Shown: positions 36,924 to 45,910, counted from the first letter of the stretch. The stretch: 64,000 nucleotides of DNA from Paenibacillus chitinolyticus NBRC 15660 (GCF_000739915.1 NZ_BBJT01000003.1:496001-560000); one strand, 5' to 3'. Notes: a model not told the origin generated them from the letters alone. Numbers and translations are program-made.

Positions 36924-37119
36924 TATGCCTTCCTTTCCATGTTAACCAAAATACGCGGCATCGTCCAACGTCGCCTTAGACGGATATCCCCAGAGACCAA
37001 AACATCGCTAAAAATCTTACCGAATGCCTGTAAAATTTAAAATTTTCTTGGCCGCGCACGTATAAAACCATGCCGAATACGCCCACCCTAATAAAGCTGG
37101 AAAAGGGAGGTGAATCAAC

Positions 37120-37281
37120 ATGGCTAAAGATGTACTGTGTGAAGTGAATTCCTGCAGACACTGGTCCAACGGAAACAAGTGCGCGGCCGAATCGATTTAT
37201 GTCGTGAGCCACCACGACGGCAACCAGGCCCGTCATTCCGAAGAAACCGACTGCAAAACCTTCGAATCGAAACTGTCCTGA
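37120..37281 (+). CDS. DUF1540 domain small Cys-rich protein
   Basis: 53 residues. CEVNSCRHWSNGNKCAAESI and TDCKTF give the four-cysteine DUF1540 pattern (Cys7, Cys12, Cys21, Cys45), presumably a metal-binding knuckle. Function unknown; short DUF1540 proteins are frequent in spore formers. GGGAGGTG is placed correctly before the ATG, and a strong terminator follows 15 bases after the stop. Divergent from DUF309. Confidence 0.85.
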   Translation: MAKDVLCEVNSCRHWSNGNKCAAESIYVVSHHDGNQARHSEETDCKTFESKLS

Positions 37282-37295
37282 TGCTTACCGGAAAA

Positions 37296-37325
37296 GAGAG
37301 GCCTTCCACGGGCCTCTTTTTTTAG
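37296..37325 (+). terminator. Terminator of the DUF1540 gene
   Basis: AGAGGCC and GGCCTCT pair over a 7-base loop and are followed by TTTTTTT. Confidence 0.9.
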
Positions 37326-37349
37326 TTCTACAGCCATTGTAACCAATAA

Positions 37350-37364
37350 TGATAATTATTATCA
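37350..37364. promoter_or_regulatory. Fur box, perfect 7-1-7
   Basis: TGATAATTATTATCA is an exact match to the B. subtilis Fur core TGATAAT-N-ATTATCA. It lies about 140 bases upstream of the Tim44-like gene and 69 bases beyond the DUF1540 stop, so it most likely controls the Tim44-like/YxcD pair. Confidence 0.75.
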
Positions 37365-37492
37365 GTGAATGTCGAAATTTTGAGCCTTCCTATAAATTTT
37401 TATAAAAAAGTGAAACCGCCGCCCGCTTCCGTACGTATAGCATGTTTGCAGACGAACATCGTTCGCATAATTATTTAAGGGGGACATTTATT

Positions 37493-37924
37493 TTGAAGAA
37501 ATGGTTGCTTTTAGTTATGGCCTGTATGCTTACGTTTTCGGTGACTATGCCTGGAACCGTCGAGGCCAAGAAGTCGTACAGCTCCACCAAAAAATCGTAT
37601 ACACCATCTACAACCAATAAATCCAACGATACAAACGTGAACAAATCGACACCAAGCAATTCGTCCAAAACGACGTCCACCGCTCCGACTCAAAAACGCG
37701 GATTTTTCAGCGGCGGTCTGATGAAAGGCCTTCTGATCGGCGGTCTGGCCGGCATGCTCTTCGGCGGATTGTTCGGCGGCATGGGAATGCTCGGCAACGT
37801 ACTCGGCTTCATGGTCAACATGCTTGCCATCCTGCTCATCGTGATGGTGATCCGCCGCATTGTCGTCTACTTCATGGACAAGCGTAAAGCCGATAAGATG
37901 AAGGAGAAGCACAACCTGACATGA
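37493..37924 (+). CDS. Exported Tim44-like N-terminal membrane protein
   Basis: 143 residues. A signal peptide (WLLLVMACMLTFSVTMPGT) is followed by a Ser/Thr/Lys-rich stretch and then a Gly-rich membrane region (GGLMKGLLIGGLAGMLFGGL, GNVLGFMVNMLAILLIVMVI) ending in a basic tail. The layout matches the N-terminal part of the Tim44-like/predicted lipid-transport family, without its C-terminal domain. Start is TTG at 37493 with AAGGGGGA upstream. It overlaps the YxcD-like gene by 4 bases (ATGA). The Fur box upstream suggests iron control. Confidence 0.7.
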   Translation: MKKWLLLVMACMLTFSVTMPGTVEAKKSYSSTKKSYTPSTTNKSNDTNVNKSTPSNSSKTTSTAPTQKRGFFSGGLMKGLLIGGLAGMLFGGLFGGMGMLGNVLGFMVNMLAILLIVMVIRRIVVYFMDKRKADKMKEKHNLT

Positions 37925-38196
37925 AACTGACCGAACAGGAAATCACCAACGCGTTATGCGTCAACATGGCGCAGCGCAAACAGCTCCACCCTTCCCAAGT
38001 CGAGGTTGTTCTCATGTGGGACGAGGATCTCGGATTCTCGGCGGAAGTATTTGCGGAAGGCCGCAATCAGATTCTGATCGAGGCTAACATTTATGAGGCC
38101 ATCATGCAGTATCTGAGCCAGCAGCAAATCCGCGTTTTCCGCGATCAGATCCAGCTTGATCTCGAAGACGAAATCGTCGCTTATATCCACGAATAG
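37921..38196 (+). CDS. YxcD family (DUF2653) protein
   Basis: 91-residue soluble protein of the YxcD/DUF2653 family: LTEQEITNALCVNMAQRKQL, PSQVEVVLMWDEDLGFSAEV and EDEIVAYIHE. No function is known for the family. Its ATG overlaps the Tim44-like stop codon (ATGA), so translation is coupled. A hairpin terminator follows 15 bases after the stop. Confidence 0.8.
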   Translation: MKLTEQEITNALCVNMAQRKQLHPSQVEVVLMWDEDLGFSAEVFAEGRNQILIEANIYEAIMQYLSQQQIRVFRDQIQLDLEDEIVAYIHE

Positions 38197-38210
38197 ACGA
38201 AGAGAGTGGA

Positions 38211-38257
38211 AAAAAAGCCTTTTCCGGCAGAAGCCGGGGAGGCTTTTTCTTTTTTTA
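38211..38257 (+). terminator. Terminator after the YxcD-like gene
   Basis: AAAAAGCCTTTTCCGGC and its complement form a long stem ending in a T-rich tract. Confidence 0.85.
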
Positions 38258-38330
38258 TGCCGAAAAACGCAACTAAACGGCACGCCTGAACGTCAAATAA
38301 TAGGAAGATTGATAGAAAGAGGCGTGATAA

Positions 38331-40232
38331 ATGAAAGCAGTGCGTTGGATACTAACAGGAGCCGTCGTCGTCAGTCTTTGCTCCCCCCTGCAGGCTCAGG
38401 CGGCGGACAAAACCACGAAATACCGGGTTTACCAGAACAACAAAATCGTAACCGAGCTCTCCGACTACAGTCAGGCCGAGGCCTACGCCAAGCAGTTCAA
38501 AAATTCCCACGTCGAAGAAATCTCCACCCGCAAGTGGCTTTGGAACAACTTTCCCCGTTATCAGGTGTTTCAATATGATTTTACACAGCCTCAGTGGACG
38601 TTTCCTACCCTGGACGCGGCCGTTGCCGAAGCCAGACGCTGGGGGCATGCAAGCGTGAGAGATTTGCAGAGCGGCGGCTGGGTGTGGAACAACTATCCCA
38701 AATACCGCGTCTATCAGGGCGACAACACGCAGTCATTGTGGGATTTCACGACGCTGGCCGACGCGACCGCCGAAGCCCGTAAATGGAGACACGCCCATAT
38801 CATCGACCTGAGCACGAACAAGTGGGTCTGGGACAATATCAGTGCCGCCGACAAAAGCTCCCTCCGTTCCGGAACGCCTGTCTACCGGGTCTATCAGGAT
38901 ACATATTCGGCACCTTCCTGGAGCTTCGCTTATTTGGAAGACGCCGTTAACGAATCTCTCAAATGGGGAGGTTCCAAAGTCGTCAGAACGACCGACAATG
39001 CCGTTTTGCATACGAACGAGGCTTCCTACAAAGTGTATCAGAACGACAATTTCCTGAGTGAATTCCAGTCGCTGGACGCGGCCGCGACATACGCTTCCCG
39101 CTGGGGCCACAGTGAAATCTCTTATAACGGCAAAATTATCTGGAGCAATTATCCGTATTATCAGGTTTTGCAGAACAATACGCTGATCGGAGATTTTAAC
39201 ACCATTCCCCAGGCGCTGGAGTACGCATCCAAATACTCGAACAGCACGATCCGCACCTTGGACCGCAATGTCATCTGGGATAATCTCCGCAAAATGCAGT
39301 ACTGGGGCTGGACAGGCTCTTCCGCAGCCTCGACCATCCAAGCGCAAGCATCCGGCACCGTCGGCCTTGATGTGGTATCGCCTACCTACTTCCAGCTTGC
39401 GGACGCGAGCGGTAAAGTCGACGACAAATCCGAAGCGGCTACGGTCGACTGGCTCAAAAAGCAGGGATTTACCGTATATCCCCTGATCAACAATCAGTTT
39501 AATGCGGAAATGACCTCGGCTTTCCTGGCGAATCCCGCTGCGCAGACCGCCTTCATCCGCCAGATCGTCGATAAAGCCGCCGCTTTGAAAGTGGACGGGC
39601 TCAATCTCGACTTTGAAAGCCTGAGTGCCAAAGACCGGGCGGGCTACACCACCTTTGTCAAGCAGTTTGCGGATGCCGCCCACGCGAAAAAATTGAGCGT
39701 TTCGGTCGATCTGCCGCGCGGAAGCATCAAGTGGAACGACAAAACCGCGTATGACCATGAGAAGCTCGCTTCATACGTGGATTACATTGCCATCATGGCC
39801 TATGACCAATACTGGAAAGGCAGCACGGAGCCGGGCTCCGTATCCGGTCTTCCCTGGGCCGAGCAGGGCGTGATCGAATTCCTGAGTTACGGGATTCCGC
39901 GGGACAAGCTGATCATGGGCATCCCCTACTATGTCCGTGACTGGACCCTGGATGCCGCTGGCAAGCCAGTAGAGAACAAGGCGATCCTGCTCAAGGACAT
40001 CCCCGCTCTCATCACGGCCAAGAAAGCCGTTAAAACGTGGGATAACGAGTTCAAGCAGTACCGGGTGGACTATACCGAAGACGGCAAAAAGCACGTGTTC
40101 TGGCTGGAAGACAACGACACGGTCAAGCAGCGCCTGGCTATCGCGCGCAAGTACGACCTGGCCGGCGTCGCCGCCTGGCGTCTCGGCTACGACACCCCGC
40201 AGCTGTGGGAAATGATGCTGCAGGAGAAATAA
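38331..40232 (+). CDS. Exported GH18 glycosidase with six N-terminal repeats
   Basis: 633 residues. Signal peptide cleaved near residue 24 (QAQA). Residues ~30-316 are six tandem modules of 44-50 residues, each beginning Y-x-V-Y/F/L-Q and ending near W-x-N. The C-terminal ~310 residues form a glycoside hydrolase family 18 barrel: GLNLDFES (catalytic Glu near 427), DYIAIMAYDQYW and MGIPYYVRDW. GH18 enzymes with this motif include spore and wall N-acetylglucosaminidases (YaaH/SleL-like), so peptidoglycan or chitin is a likely substrate, not proven. A terminator follows at once. Confidence 0.88.
   Translation: MKAVRWILTGAVVVSLCSPLQAQAADKTTKYRVYQNNKIVTELSDYSQAEAYAKQFKNSHVEEISTRKWLWNNFPRYQVFQYDFTQPQWTFPTLDAAVAEARRWGHASVRDLQSGGWVWNNYPKYRVYQGDNTQSLWDFTTLADATAEARKWRHAHIIDLSTNKWVWDNISAADKSSLRSGTPVYRVYQDTYSAPSWSFAYLEDAVNESLKWGGSKVVRTTDNAVLHTNEASYKVYQNDNFLSEFQSLDAAATYASRWGHSEISYNGKIIWSNYPYYQVLQNNTLIGDFNTIPQALEYASKYSNSTIRTLDRNVIWDNLRKMQYWGWTGSSAASTIQAQASGTVGLDVVSPTYFQLADASGKVDDKSEAATVDWLKKQGFTVYPLINNQFNAEMTSAFLANPAAQTAFIRQIVDKAAALKVDGLNLDFESLSAKDRAGYTTFVKQFADAAHAKKLSVSVDLPRGSIKWNDKTAYDHEKLASYVDYIAIMAYDQYWKGSTEPGSVSGLPWAEQGVIEFLSYGIPRDKLIMGIPYYVRDWTLDAAGKPVENKAILLKDIPALITAKKAVKTWDNEFKQYRVDYTEDGKKHVFWLEDNDTVKQRLAIARKYDLAGVAAWRLGYDTPQLWEMMLQEK
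38418..39287 (+). repeat. Six tandem 44-50-residue modules in the GH18 protein
   Basis: The modules start at KYRVYQNN, RYQVFQYD, KYRVYQGD, VYRVYQDT, SYKVYQND and YYQVLQNN. Each runs through a central Ala-rich helix (such as TLDAAVAEARRWGH) to a W-x-N ending such as WVWNNYP. They are clear internal duplications that have diverged at the base level. Confidence 0.85.
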
Positions 40233-40267
40233 AAAAAGCTGGCACCGATTGGTGTCAGCTTTTTTTT
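40231..40267 (+). terminator. Terminator of the GH18 gene
   Basis: AAAAAAAGCTG and CAGCTTTTTTT pair around a GCACC-rich core; a T run follows. Confidence 0.9.
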
Positions 40268-40317
40268 GGGTGGAATTCATGAATTCTAGGTGAAAAATCT
40301 TACACACTCGCTTAATT

Positions 40318-40476
40318 ATGCATACTACCGTCAATATCACAACCATAGGTACGGATTCCAGCCTGACGATGAACGGCTTTATGGATGAGGTTAAGCTCTA
40401 CAATTACGCATTGACCGCTACGGAGGTGCCGGGTCTGACTTCATCGAATAAACCAGGGATTTATTCCAATACTTGA
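40318..40476 (+). pseudogene. Orphan C-terminal fragment of a LamG/concanavalin-like domain
   Basis: A 52-codon frame contains TDSSLTMNGFMDEVKLYNYA followed by LTATEV, the hallmark end of laminin-G-type (LamG/ConA-like) lectin domains (usual pattern G-x-I-D-E-V-R-I-Y-N-R-A-L). There is no ribosome binding site and no upstream part of the domain. It is best read as the 3' remnant of a larger carbohydrate-binding gene. It lies just before the AT-rich island and marks a probable junction. Confidence 0.65.
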
Positions 40477-40515
40477 AAGTGTTCAGCGGCTTCATGGGTA
40501 TGAACCGTGAATTTT

Positions 40516-40546
40516 TTTACGAAAGAATTAAAGGGTACTTTATAAT
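40516..40546 (+). promoter_or_regulatory. Promoter of the island regulator operon
   Basis: A perfect TATAAT at 40541-40546 is preceded at 19 bases by TTTACG, a weak -35. The regulator start codon is 33 bases downstream of the -10. Confidence 0.5.
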
Positions 40547-40578
40547 GTAGATAAAGAGTGTGTTATGGAGGGAAACAA

Positions 40579-41280
40579 ATGGTAAGTCGTAAATGGGTTT
40601 TAATCATTGACGATGAAGATGATTTAGCGCGTCTGATGAAGACAGTTTTACATAAAGAAGGTATTGCAGACGTTGTAACTGCCGGAACCGTTGCGGAGGG
40701 TTGGGAAAAGTTTCAGGAGTATAATCCTGAGCTTATTTTGCTAGATATTATGCTGCCAGATGGAGAAGGATATGATTTATGCAGGAAAATTCGAGAAACG
40801 TCAAATGCACCGATCTTATTTATGTCTGCAAAGGATGAGGAAATTAATAAGCTTTTAGGACTGGCGATAGGTGGCGATGATTATATTACTAAACCGTTCA
40901 GTCCGAAAGAAGTCGCTTATCGGGTAAAAGCACAACTGAGAAGGGCTGGATTTTCAGAGGAAAAAAAGGCTCCGAAAAGTTTGCAAGTTGGCCCCTTTGA
41001 GCTTAGTGCCAATGAGACAGAATTAAAAAAGAATGGCGAAGCCGTTGTGCTTACCGCCAAAGAAGTCGGTTTAATGAGCTGTTTTATGCATCATCCGAAT
41101 CAGATAATAAGCAAAGAAACCTTATTTGGACAGGTGTGGGGTGAAGATTTTTTTGGTTCCGATAATACAGTGATGGTACATATTCGGCGCTTACGCGAAA
41201 AAATTGAGGTAGACCCTTCAAAGCCTTCCTTTTTATTAACGGTTAAAGGGTTAGGTTATAAATTACATACCAAGGGGTGA
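40579..41280 (+). CDS. OmpR-family response regulator (YxdJ-like)
   Basis: 233-residue response regulator: IIDDEDDLARLMKTVL, ILLDIMLPDGEGYDLC (phosphoacceptor), DDYITKPFSPKE, and a winged helix with LTAKEVGLMSCFMHHPNQ and NTVMVHIRRLREKIE. GGAGGG is 7 bases before the ATG at 40579; the longer frame from 40558 is rejected. AT-rich, unlike the GH18 gene before it. It probably binds the two TGTAAGGTT direct-repeat operators found at 45.9 and 47.4 kb and controls the ABC genes, as YxdJ and similar regulators do. Confidence 0.9.
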   Translation: MVSRKWVLIIDDEDDLARLMKTVLHKEGIADVVTAGTVAEGWEKFQEYNPELILLDIMLPDGEGYDLCRKIRETSNAPILFMSAKDEEINKLLGLAIGGDDYITKPFSPKEVAYRVKAQLRRAGFSEEKKAPKSLQVGPFELSANETELKKNGEAVVLTAKEVGLMSCFMHHPNQIISKETLFGQVWGEDFFGSDNTVMVHIRRLREKIEVDPSKPSFLLTVKGLGYKLHTKG

Positions 41281-41286
41281 GACAAG

Positions 41287-42729
41287 TTGAAATGGAAATT
41301 GACACTCCGCTTTTTAAGATCGGTTATGACTATTGTTGTGATCGTTGGTATTGTAAACGCGATTTTGTTCCTTTCCCTATTCTTTATGCAGCTAAAGTAT
41401 AATATTTTCGGCACTGAAGAAGCGTCTGCAGAAACCTTTAGCCGGACCTTTTCACAATATGTAGAACTACATTCTGGCAAACCTGTTGTGAACGAAGAAG
41501 GCCTCAAAAAACTACAAGATATGAGCGCTTGGGTACAATTCTTGAATAACCATGGGGAGCAAGTATCCGCATTTTATGCACCTGAAGAATTGCAAACAGA
41601 GTATTCCCCTATTGAAATTGTACAAATGTATAAATATAAAGAATTAGATGCAAGCACAACTGTTTTTGTCAGCAAAGCTCAAAATTTTAGTTACTTTTTA
41701 GGGATTAAAAATCCGAAAGTAGCCCGCTACGTAATGACCTATGACTATGCTAAAATTTTTAAGGACGTTAATGTTTTTCTTTCCATTTTTTTTATCGTTG
41801 ATGTTCTTATTGTAATCATCGTTGGATTTTTATTTGGGAAAAAGTTAACTGCACCACTTCATACATTAATAGATGGTATTCAACAGCTTAGGGAACGACG
41901 TTTTAAGAAAATGCCTACTCCCAGAGGCGTTTATGAAGATGTTTTTCGTAATATGAATGAACTATCTGAAAAGCTCGATCGACATGAAGAGGAACGTAAG
42001 CGTCTCGACCAAATGCGTGAGGAATGGATTAGCAATGTTTCACATGACATGAAAACACCACTTGCTTCTATTCAAGGTTATGCAGAATTTATAAACGACA
42101 GTGCCACAGATTTAACAGCCCAAGAATTACAGGAATACACATCCATTATCAAGAGTAAATCTATGTATATGAAAGATTTGTTAGATGACCTCAATTTAAC
42201 AATGCGTTTGCGTAATCACCAGCTATCCCTGCAATTTGAAGATGTGAATCTCGTTCAGTTTCTACGAGAAATGACGATTGAACTTTTAAATGACCTGGCA
42301 TTGGGTGAACGGCAGGTAGAGTTTGAAGCAAATGTGGTGAAAGCCGTGCATAAAGTGGATAAAAAATTACTAAAACGAGCGATCCTTAACTTTATCTACA
42401 ACGCGCTGGTGCATAACGATGAAAATGTCGTGGTGAAGATTCGAGTGGAAACCATTCATCTAAAATATGGACAAGAGCACCCGTCCGGCAGCCTATCTCC
42501 AGGTCCGGAATTTCATACCCAAATTTCGATTTCTGATAATGGCCATGGTATTCCAGCTAAAGATCTGGAACAGGTTTTCGAACGCTACTATCGGGGTACA
42601 AATACGGCAAGCAAGCATGGTACTGGGTTAGGAATGGCAATCGCAAGAGACATTATTTGGGCTCATGAGGGGAAACTCGATTTGAAGAGCGTTGAACATA
42701 TTGGAACCACCATTACTATCCTTTTATAA
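41287..42729 (+). CDS. Sensor histidine kinase, partner of the island regulator
   Basis: 480-residue kinase. Membrane segments near residues 12-34 and 160-185 enclose an extracellular domain of about 130 residues. HAMP is followed by the H-box SNVSHDMKTPLASIQGY, the N-box IYNALVHNDEN, DNGHGIPAKDLE and GTGLGMAIARDIIW. It is longer than the intramembrane-sensing BceS-type kinases and has a real extracellular sensor. Start is TTG at 41287, 6 bases after the regulator stop, with AAGGGG upstream. It is convergent with the YxeA-like gene, so regulator and target operons face each other. Confidence 0.92.
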   Translation: MKWKLTLRFLRSVMTIVVIVGIVNAILFLSLFFMQLKYNIFGTEEASAETFSRTFSQYVELHSGKPVVNEEGLKKLQDMSAWVQFLNNHGEQVSAFYAPEELQTEYSPIEIVQMYKYKELDASTTVFVSKAQNFSYFLGIKNPKVARYVMTYDYAKIFKDVNVFLSIFFIVDVLIVIIVGFLFGKKLTAPLHTLIDGIQQLRERRFKKMPTPRGVYEDVFRNMNELSEKLDRHEEERKRLDQMREEWISNVSHDMKTPLASIQGYAEFINDSATDLTAQELQEYTSIIKSKSMYMKDLLDDLNLTMRLRNHQLSLQFEDVNLVQFLREMTIELLNDLALGERQVEFEANVVKAVHKVDKKLLKRAILNFIYNALVHNDENVVVKIRVETIHLKYGQEHPSGSLSPGPEFHTQISISDNGHGIPAKDLEQVFERYYRGTNTASKHGTGLGMAIARDIIWAHEGKLDLKSVEHIGTTITILL

Positions 42730-42802
42730 TACAATTGCCTTACTTACTCATTAGGCAGAGAAAAGGGCTGTTCTTTTTAGGAGACAGCCCTTCTTCAATT
42801 TA

Positions 42803-43156
42803 TTAGTTTTTTTGCGCCTTTTGCGGAATATCCTCTAATTTCACTTCATCGTATGATGATACTTGATCGCCTTTTTTTACATACATTTTCAAGTAGGCTC
42901 CTTTACGAAGATTTTTTTGTGCATTAAATTCAAGCGGAATTGTTTTACCTTTGGCATTTGTAGCATCTAGTGTATACGAATAGGAGGTCATCACTGTACC
43001 ATCGCTCAGTTTATATTCATGGGGTTTCCCGTCCTCTGTTATTTGTAAATAGTAACTTTCGGCATTGAAGCGATTGAAGTCAATTTTAGCTAGAGCAAAG
43101 ACACCTACAGCTCCTATAACAAACAAAATACCAATAGTAATTAGAAATTTTCTCAT
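42803..43156 (-). CDS. YxeA family (DUF1093) exported protein
   Basis: 117-residue protein with an N-terminal membrane/signal segment (FLITIGILFVIGAVGVFAL) and a small beta-barrel-like domain (YYLQITEDGKPHEYKLSD, LEFNAQKNLRKGAYLKM). YxeA proteins accompany YxdJKLM-type peptide-sensing modules; function unknown. AAGG 9 bases upstream favours the ATG at 43156; an ATG at 43165 overlaps the permease stop codon and is the alternative. Last gene of the ATPase-permease-YxeA unit. Confidence 0.8.
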   Translation of the reverse strand: MRKFLITIGILFVIGAVGVFALAKIDFNRFNAESYYLQITEDGKPHEYKLSDGTVMTSYSYTLDATNAKGKTIPLEFNAQKNLRKGAYLKMYVKKGDQVSSYDEVKLEDIPQKAQKN

Positions 43157-43161
43157 CTCAA

Positions 43162-45081
43162 TCATCCTTCTGTTCTATTATTTAGTGTGATAATACGATT
43201 GTAAGAAGCTACGGTTAAGAAATAATACAACCCGTAAATTACGGTATAAGCAATCATCCAGAGCAACACAGGTTTTGCTAAATCTATCATCAGTAGACCA
43301 GAGAATGCTTTTAAAGCCACTACACTGTGCAATAACCCTACTGCCAACGGTACAACAAAGATAACGAATACCTGTGACGCAATGGATTTTCGCATTTCTT
43401 TTGCACTGACACCCATTTTATGCAGCATATTGTACTGTGATTTATCTTCTTCTGCCTCTGTTAAAACTTTAAAGTAAATGATACTGCCTGTTGCAGCCAG
43501 AAATACAAGTCCAAGGAAACTTCCGATAAAAAGTAGAGAACCCACACTTTCCAAGCTTGTTTGGTAATCTTGAGGAGCACTGGAAAATAGCGCTTCTTCA
43601 GGTAATTGGTTTGCAATTTTTTTAGATAAATCTACAGAGGCACGATCTACTCCAAGAACACGATAGTGTAGCACTTCCCCATCATTTCGCAATACTTTAT
43701 ACTGGTCATCCGAGACTACCACTGTTATGCCTGCTGTGCCTCCATTCAATACGGTTTGTGTTTTAAAGCTTTGGAATGTGAGTAGATGGCCGTTTCCTGT
43801 TGTTATCGTTTTTCCTGTATATATAGGTGAGAACCTCTTATCATATCCGATATCTAAAATAACCGCGCAGCCATCATTTACATTTAATTTTTCTTTATGT
43901 TGTACACTTGCTAATTTGTTGTATGTTTTTTCATCGATAACTGTATATCCTCTTTTATCAGAGCTATCGAATGTTGATGGCGAGTTTAATTCTTTCGTAT
44001 GAAACGTAATGGATAGTGCTTCGATATTTTCATCGTATTTTGTATCTGATAGTACAGCACTCACTTGTTTATCAATTTCTGCATCTGTTGATTGATACAT
44101 AAAGGTATTCGGATTAATAGTTTTCGCCGAGTCATTCGTATTGTAATAAAGACTATACACCGCTCCACCGGCAGTTACTGTCGTAGCACTTAACACGGCA
44201 ATCACAGTTAATGTACGTGCATTCCCACGGATACGATAGAGCAGTTGCGAAATGGTGATTACATGAAGGCCTTTCCACAGCCACTTTTCATTTTTCTTAA
44301 TCATTGCTAACACAAAGCCAGTCACACTGTGGAACAATAAAAATGTACCCATAATAACCGTTGTTAAAATAATTAATACGGTCATGAGAAATCCAACTTT
44401 TTCCCATACCTTAGAAGTGAAAAGGTCCTGCAGCGCCAACCAATAGCCCAAGACAATTAGTACTACTCCAAGAACAGCTACTATCATAGATGATTTGGGC
44501 GCCACTTCTCCCTTTTTCGAAGCATGAAATAAATCAATCAGCTTAAATTGATAAATCAAACGATAGCCTTGATACGATGTCACTAAGAAAATAACCAGAA
44601 ATACGATAGCAGTGTTCATCGCTGCCGCCGCTGAAAATGTAAAGGGTGCTACAACGTCATAACCCATTAAATGAATCAAAATCGTCATAAATCCTTTTGA
44701 ACAAAGGAACCCAAGTACAATCCCTACTACTAAAGAGAATAATCCTAATAATAAATTTTCAAAAAAGAGCATAAAGCCTATTTGACGATTACGTACACCC
44801 AGCAACGCATACAATGCCACTTCTTTTTTACGTTTTTTCATAAAAAATGAATTGGAATAGGCTATAAATATGAAAACGAAAAAGATGAGGATGACTGCCG
44901 CCCCACTCATTAGTGAACCTAGTTTTTGGGATGAAGCCGTCTGTTCTGCTATCGTATCACTATATTTTAATGTCACAAATGTAAAGTAAATGATGATACT
45001 AAACACCATCGATGCAATGTATAAGAAATATTGAGAAAAGTTTCGTGCTATATTTCTTCTTGCTAGACTATATAACGTCAT
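43162..45081 (-). CDS. FtsX-type ABC permease (BceB/YxdM-like)
   Basis: 639 residues with ten predicted membrane segments and a large extracellular domain between segments 7 and 8 (about residues 310-520), the BceB/YxdM architecture. FtsX signatures are visible as KKRKKEVALYALLGVRNRQI near residue 82 and MLHKMGVSAKEMRKS near the end. Transporters of this type both sense and remove cell-wall-active peptides with their own two-component system. Overlaps the ATPase gene by 14 bases. Strongly AT-rich. Confidence 0.9.
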   Translation of the reverse strand: MTLYSLARRNIARNFSQYFLYIASMVFSIIIYFTFVTLKYSDTIAEQTASSQKLGSLMSGAAVILIFFVFIFIAYSNSFFMKKRKKEVALYALLGVRNRQIGFMLFFENLLLGLFSLVVGIVLGFLCSKGFMTILIHLMGYDVVAPFTFSAAAAMNTAIVFLVIFLVTSYQGYRLIYQFKLIDLFHASKKGEVAPKSSMIVAVLGVVLIVLGYWLALQDLFTSKVWEKVGFLMTVLIILTTVIMGTFLLFHSVTGFVLAMIKKNEKWLWKGLHVITISQLLYRIRGNARTLTVIAVLSATTVTAGGAVYSLYYNTNDSAKTINPNTFMYQSTDAEIDKQVSAVLSDTKYDENIEALSITFHTKELNSPSTFDSSDKRGYTVIDEKTYNKLASVQHKEKLNVNDGCAVILDIGYDKRFSPIYTGKTITTGNGHLLTFQSFKTQTVLNGGTAGITVVVSDDQYKVLRNDGEVLHYRVLGVDRASVDLSKKIANQLPEEALFSSAPQDYQTSLESVGSLLFIGSFLGLVFLAATGSIIYFKVLTEAEEDKSQYNMLHKMGVSAKEMRKSIASQVFVIFVVPLAVGLLHSVVALKAFSGLLMIDLAKPVLLWMIAYTVIYGLYYFLTVASYNRIITLNNRTEG

Positions 45082-45835
45082 CTACCTCACCTCCAATTGC
45101 TGCATGAACATCTAAGATCTCTTGGAAGAAGGCTTTGCGTGTCTGATCACGACGATATATTTCTGTTGAAAATGAACCATCCTTGATGAAAATAATCCGG
45201 CGGCAGAAGCTTGCGGCAAACGCATCATGGGTCACCATCATAATGGTCGAATTGTTATTTTCATTTAAAGTACTTAAGCTTTCCAATAAATCTGTTGCTG
45301 ATTTGGAGTCAAGCGCACCTGTTGGTTCATCAGCCAAAATCAGTGCAGGCTCTGTCACAAGCGCTCTAGCGGCAGCGGTTCTTTGCTTTTGACCACCAGA
45401 AATTTGGTAAGGATATTTTGTCAGTAAATCTTCAATACCAAATACTTTAGAGATCTGAGTCACGAGGTGATTGATTTTCTTCGCTGGAATTTTAGCAATC
45501 GCCAGAGGAAGCAATATGTTTTCCTTTACAGTCAAAGAATCGAGCAAATTGTAATCTTGGAAGATGAAACCGAGATTATCACGTCGGAAGTCTGCCAAAG
45601 CTGCTTCCTTCATGTCATGAATACTCTTGTCCTTCATATAAATCTTCCCTTCAGTTGGAGAATCAATGGTTGCTAACAAATTTAGCAAGGTTGATTTCCC
45701 CGCTCCGGAAGGTCCCATAATCCCTACAAACTCACCTGCATGAATGTCAAAAGACACGTTTTCTAACGCTGTGTAAGCAGCACTTAACTTCCCGTACACT
45801 TTTTTTATATTTTCTACTTTTAATAATGGTTCCAT
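45068..45835 (-). CDS. ABC transporter ATP-binding protein (BceA/YxdL-like)
   Basis: 255-residue ATPase: Walker A MGPSGAGKSTLLN, LGFIFQDYNLLDSLT, signature ISGGQKQRTAAARAL, Walker [14 protein letters not shown] and MMVTHDAFAASF. The C-terminal FIKDGSFSTEIYR is typical of BceA-type proteins. GAGGTG precedes the ATG. The upstream region holds the direct-repeat operator at 45880-45910, so this gene is the first of the regulated ATPase-permease-YxeA operon. Confidence 0.94.
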   Translation of the reverse strand: MEPLLKVENIKKVYGKLSAAYTALENVSFDIHAGEFVGIMGPSGAGKSTLLNLLATIDSPTEGKIYMKDKSIHDMKEAALADFRRDNLGFIFQDYNLLDSLTVKENILLPLAIAKIPAKKINHLVTQISKVFGIEDLLTKYPYQISGGQKQRTAAARALVTEPALILADEPTGALDSKSATDLLESLSTLNENNNSTIMMVTHDAFAASFCRRIIFIKDGSFSTEIYRRDQTRKAFFQEILDVHAAIGGEVDDVI

Positions 45836-45879
45836 TCATTTCACCTCTTAATTTGCTGATACTTATACTATAGGCTGCG

Positions 45880-45910
45880 AACCTTACAGCAAATTCATAC
45901 CAACCTTACA
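45880..45910 (-). promoter_or_regulatory. Direct-repeat operator of the ATPase operon
   Basis: On the minus strand two exact copies of TGTAAGGTT start 22 bases apart, two helical turns, as expected for an OmpR-family regulator dimer. The second copy lies where a -35 would be; TATAGT follows 7 bases later as a possible -10. A near-identical element occurs at 47358-47392. Confidence 0.7.
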
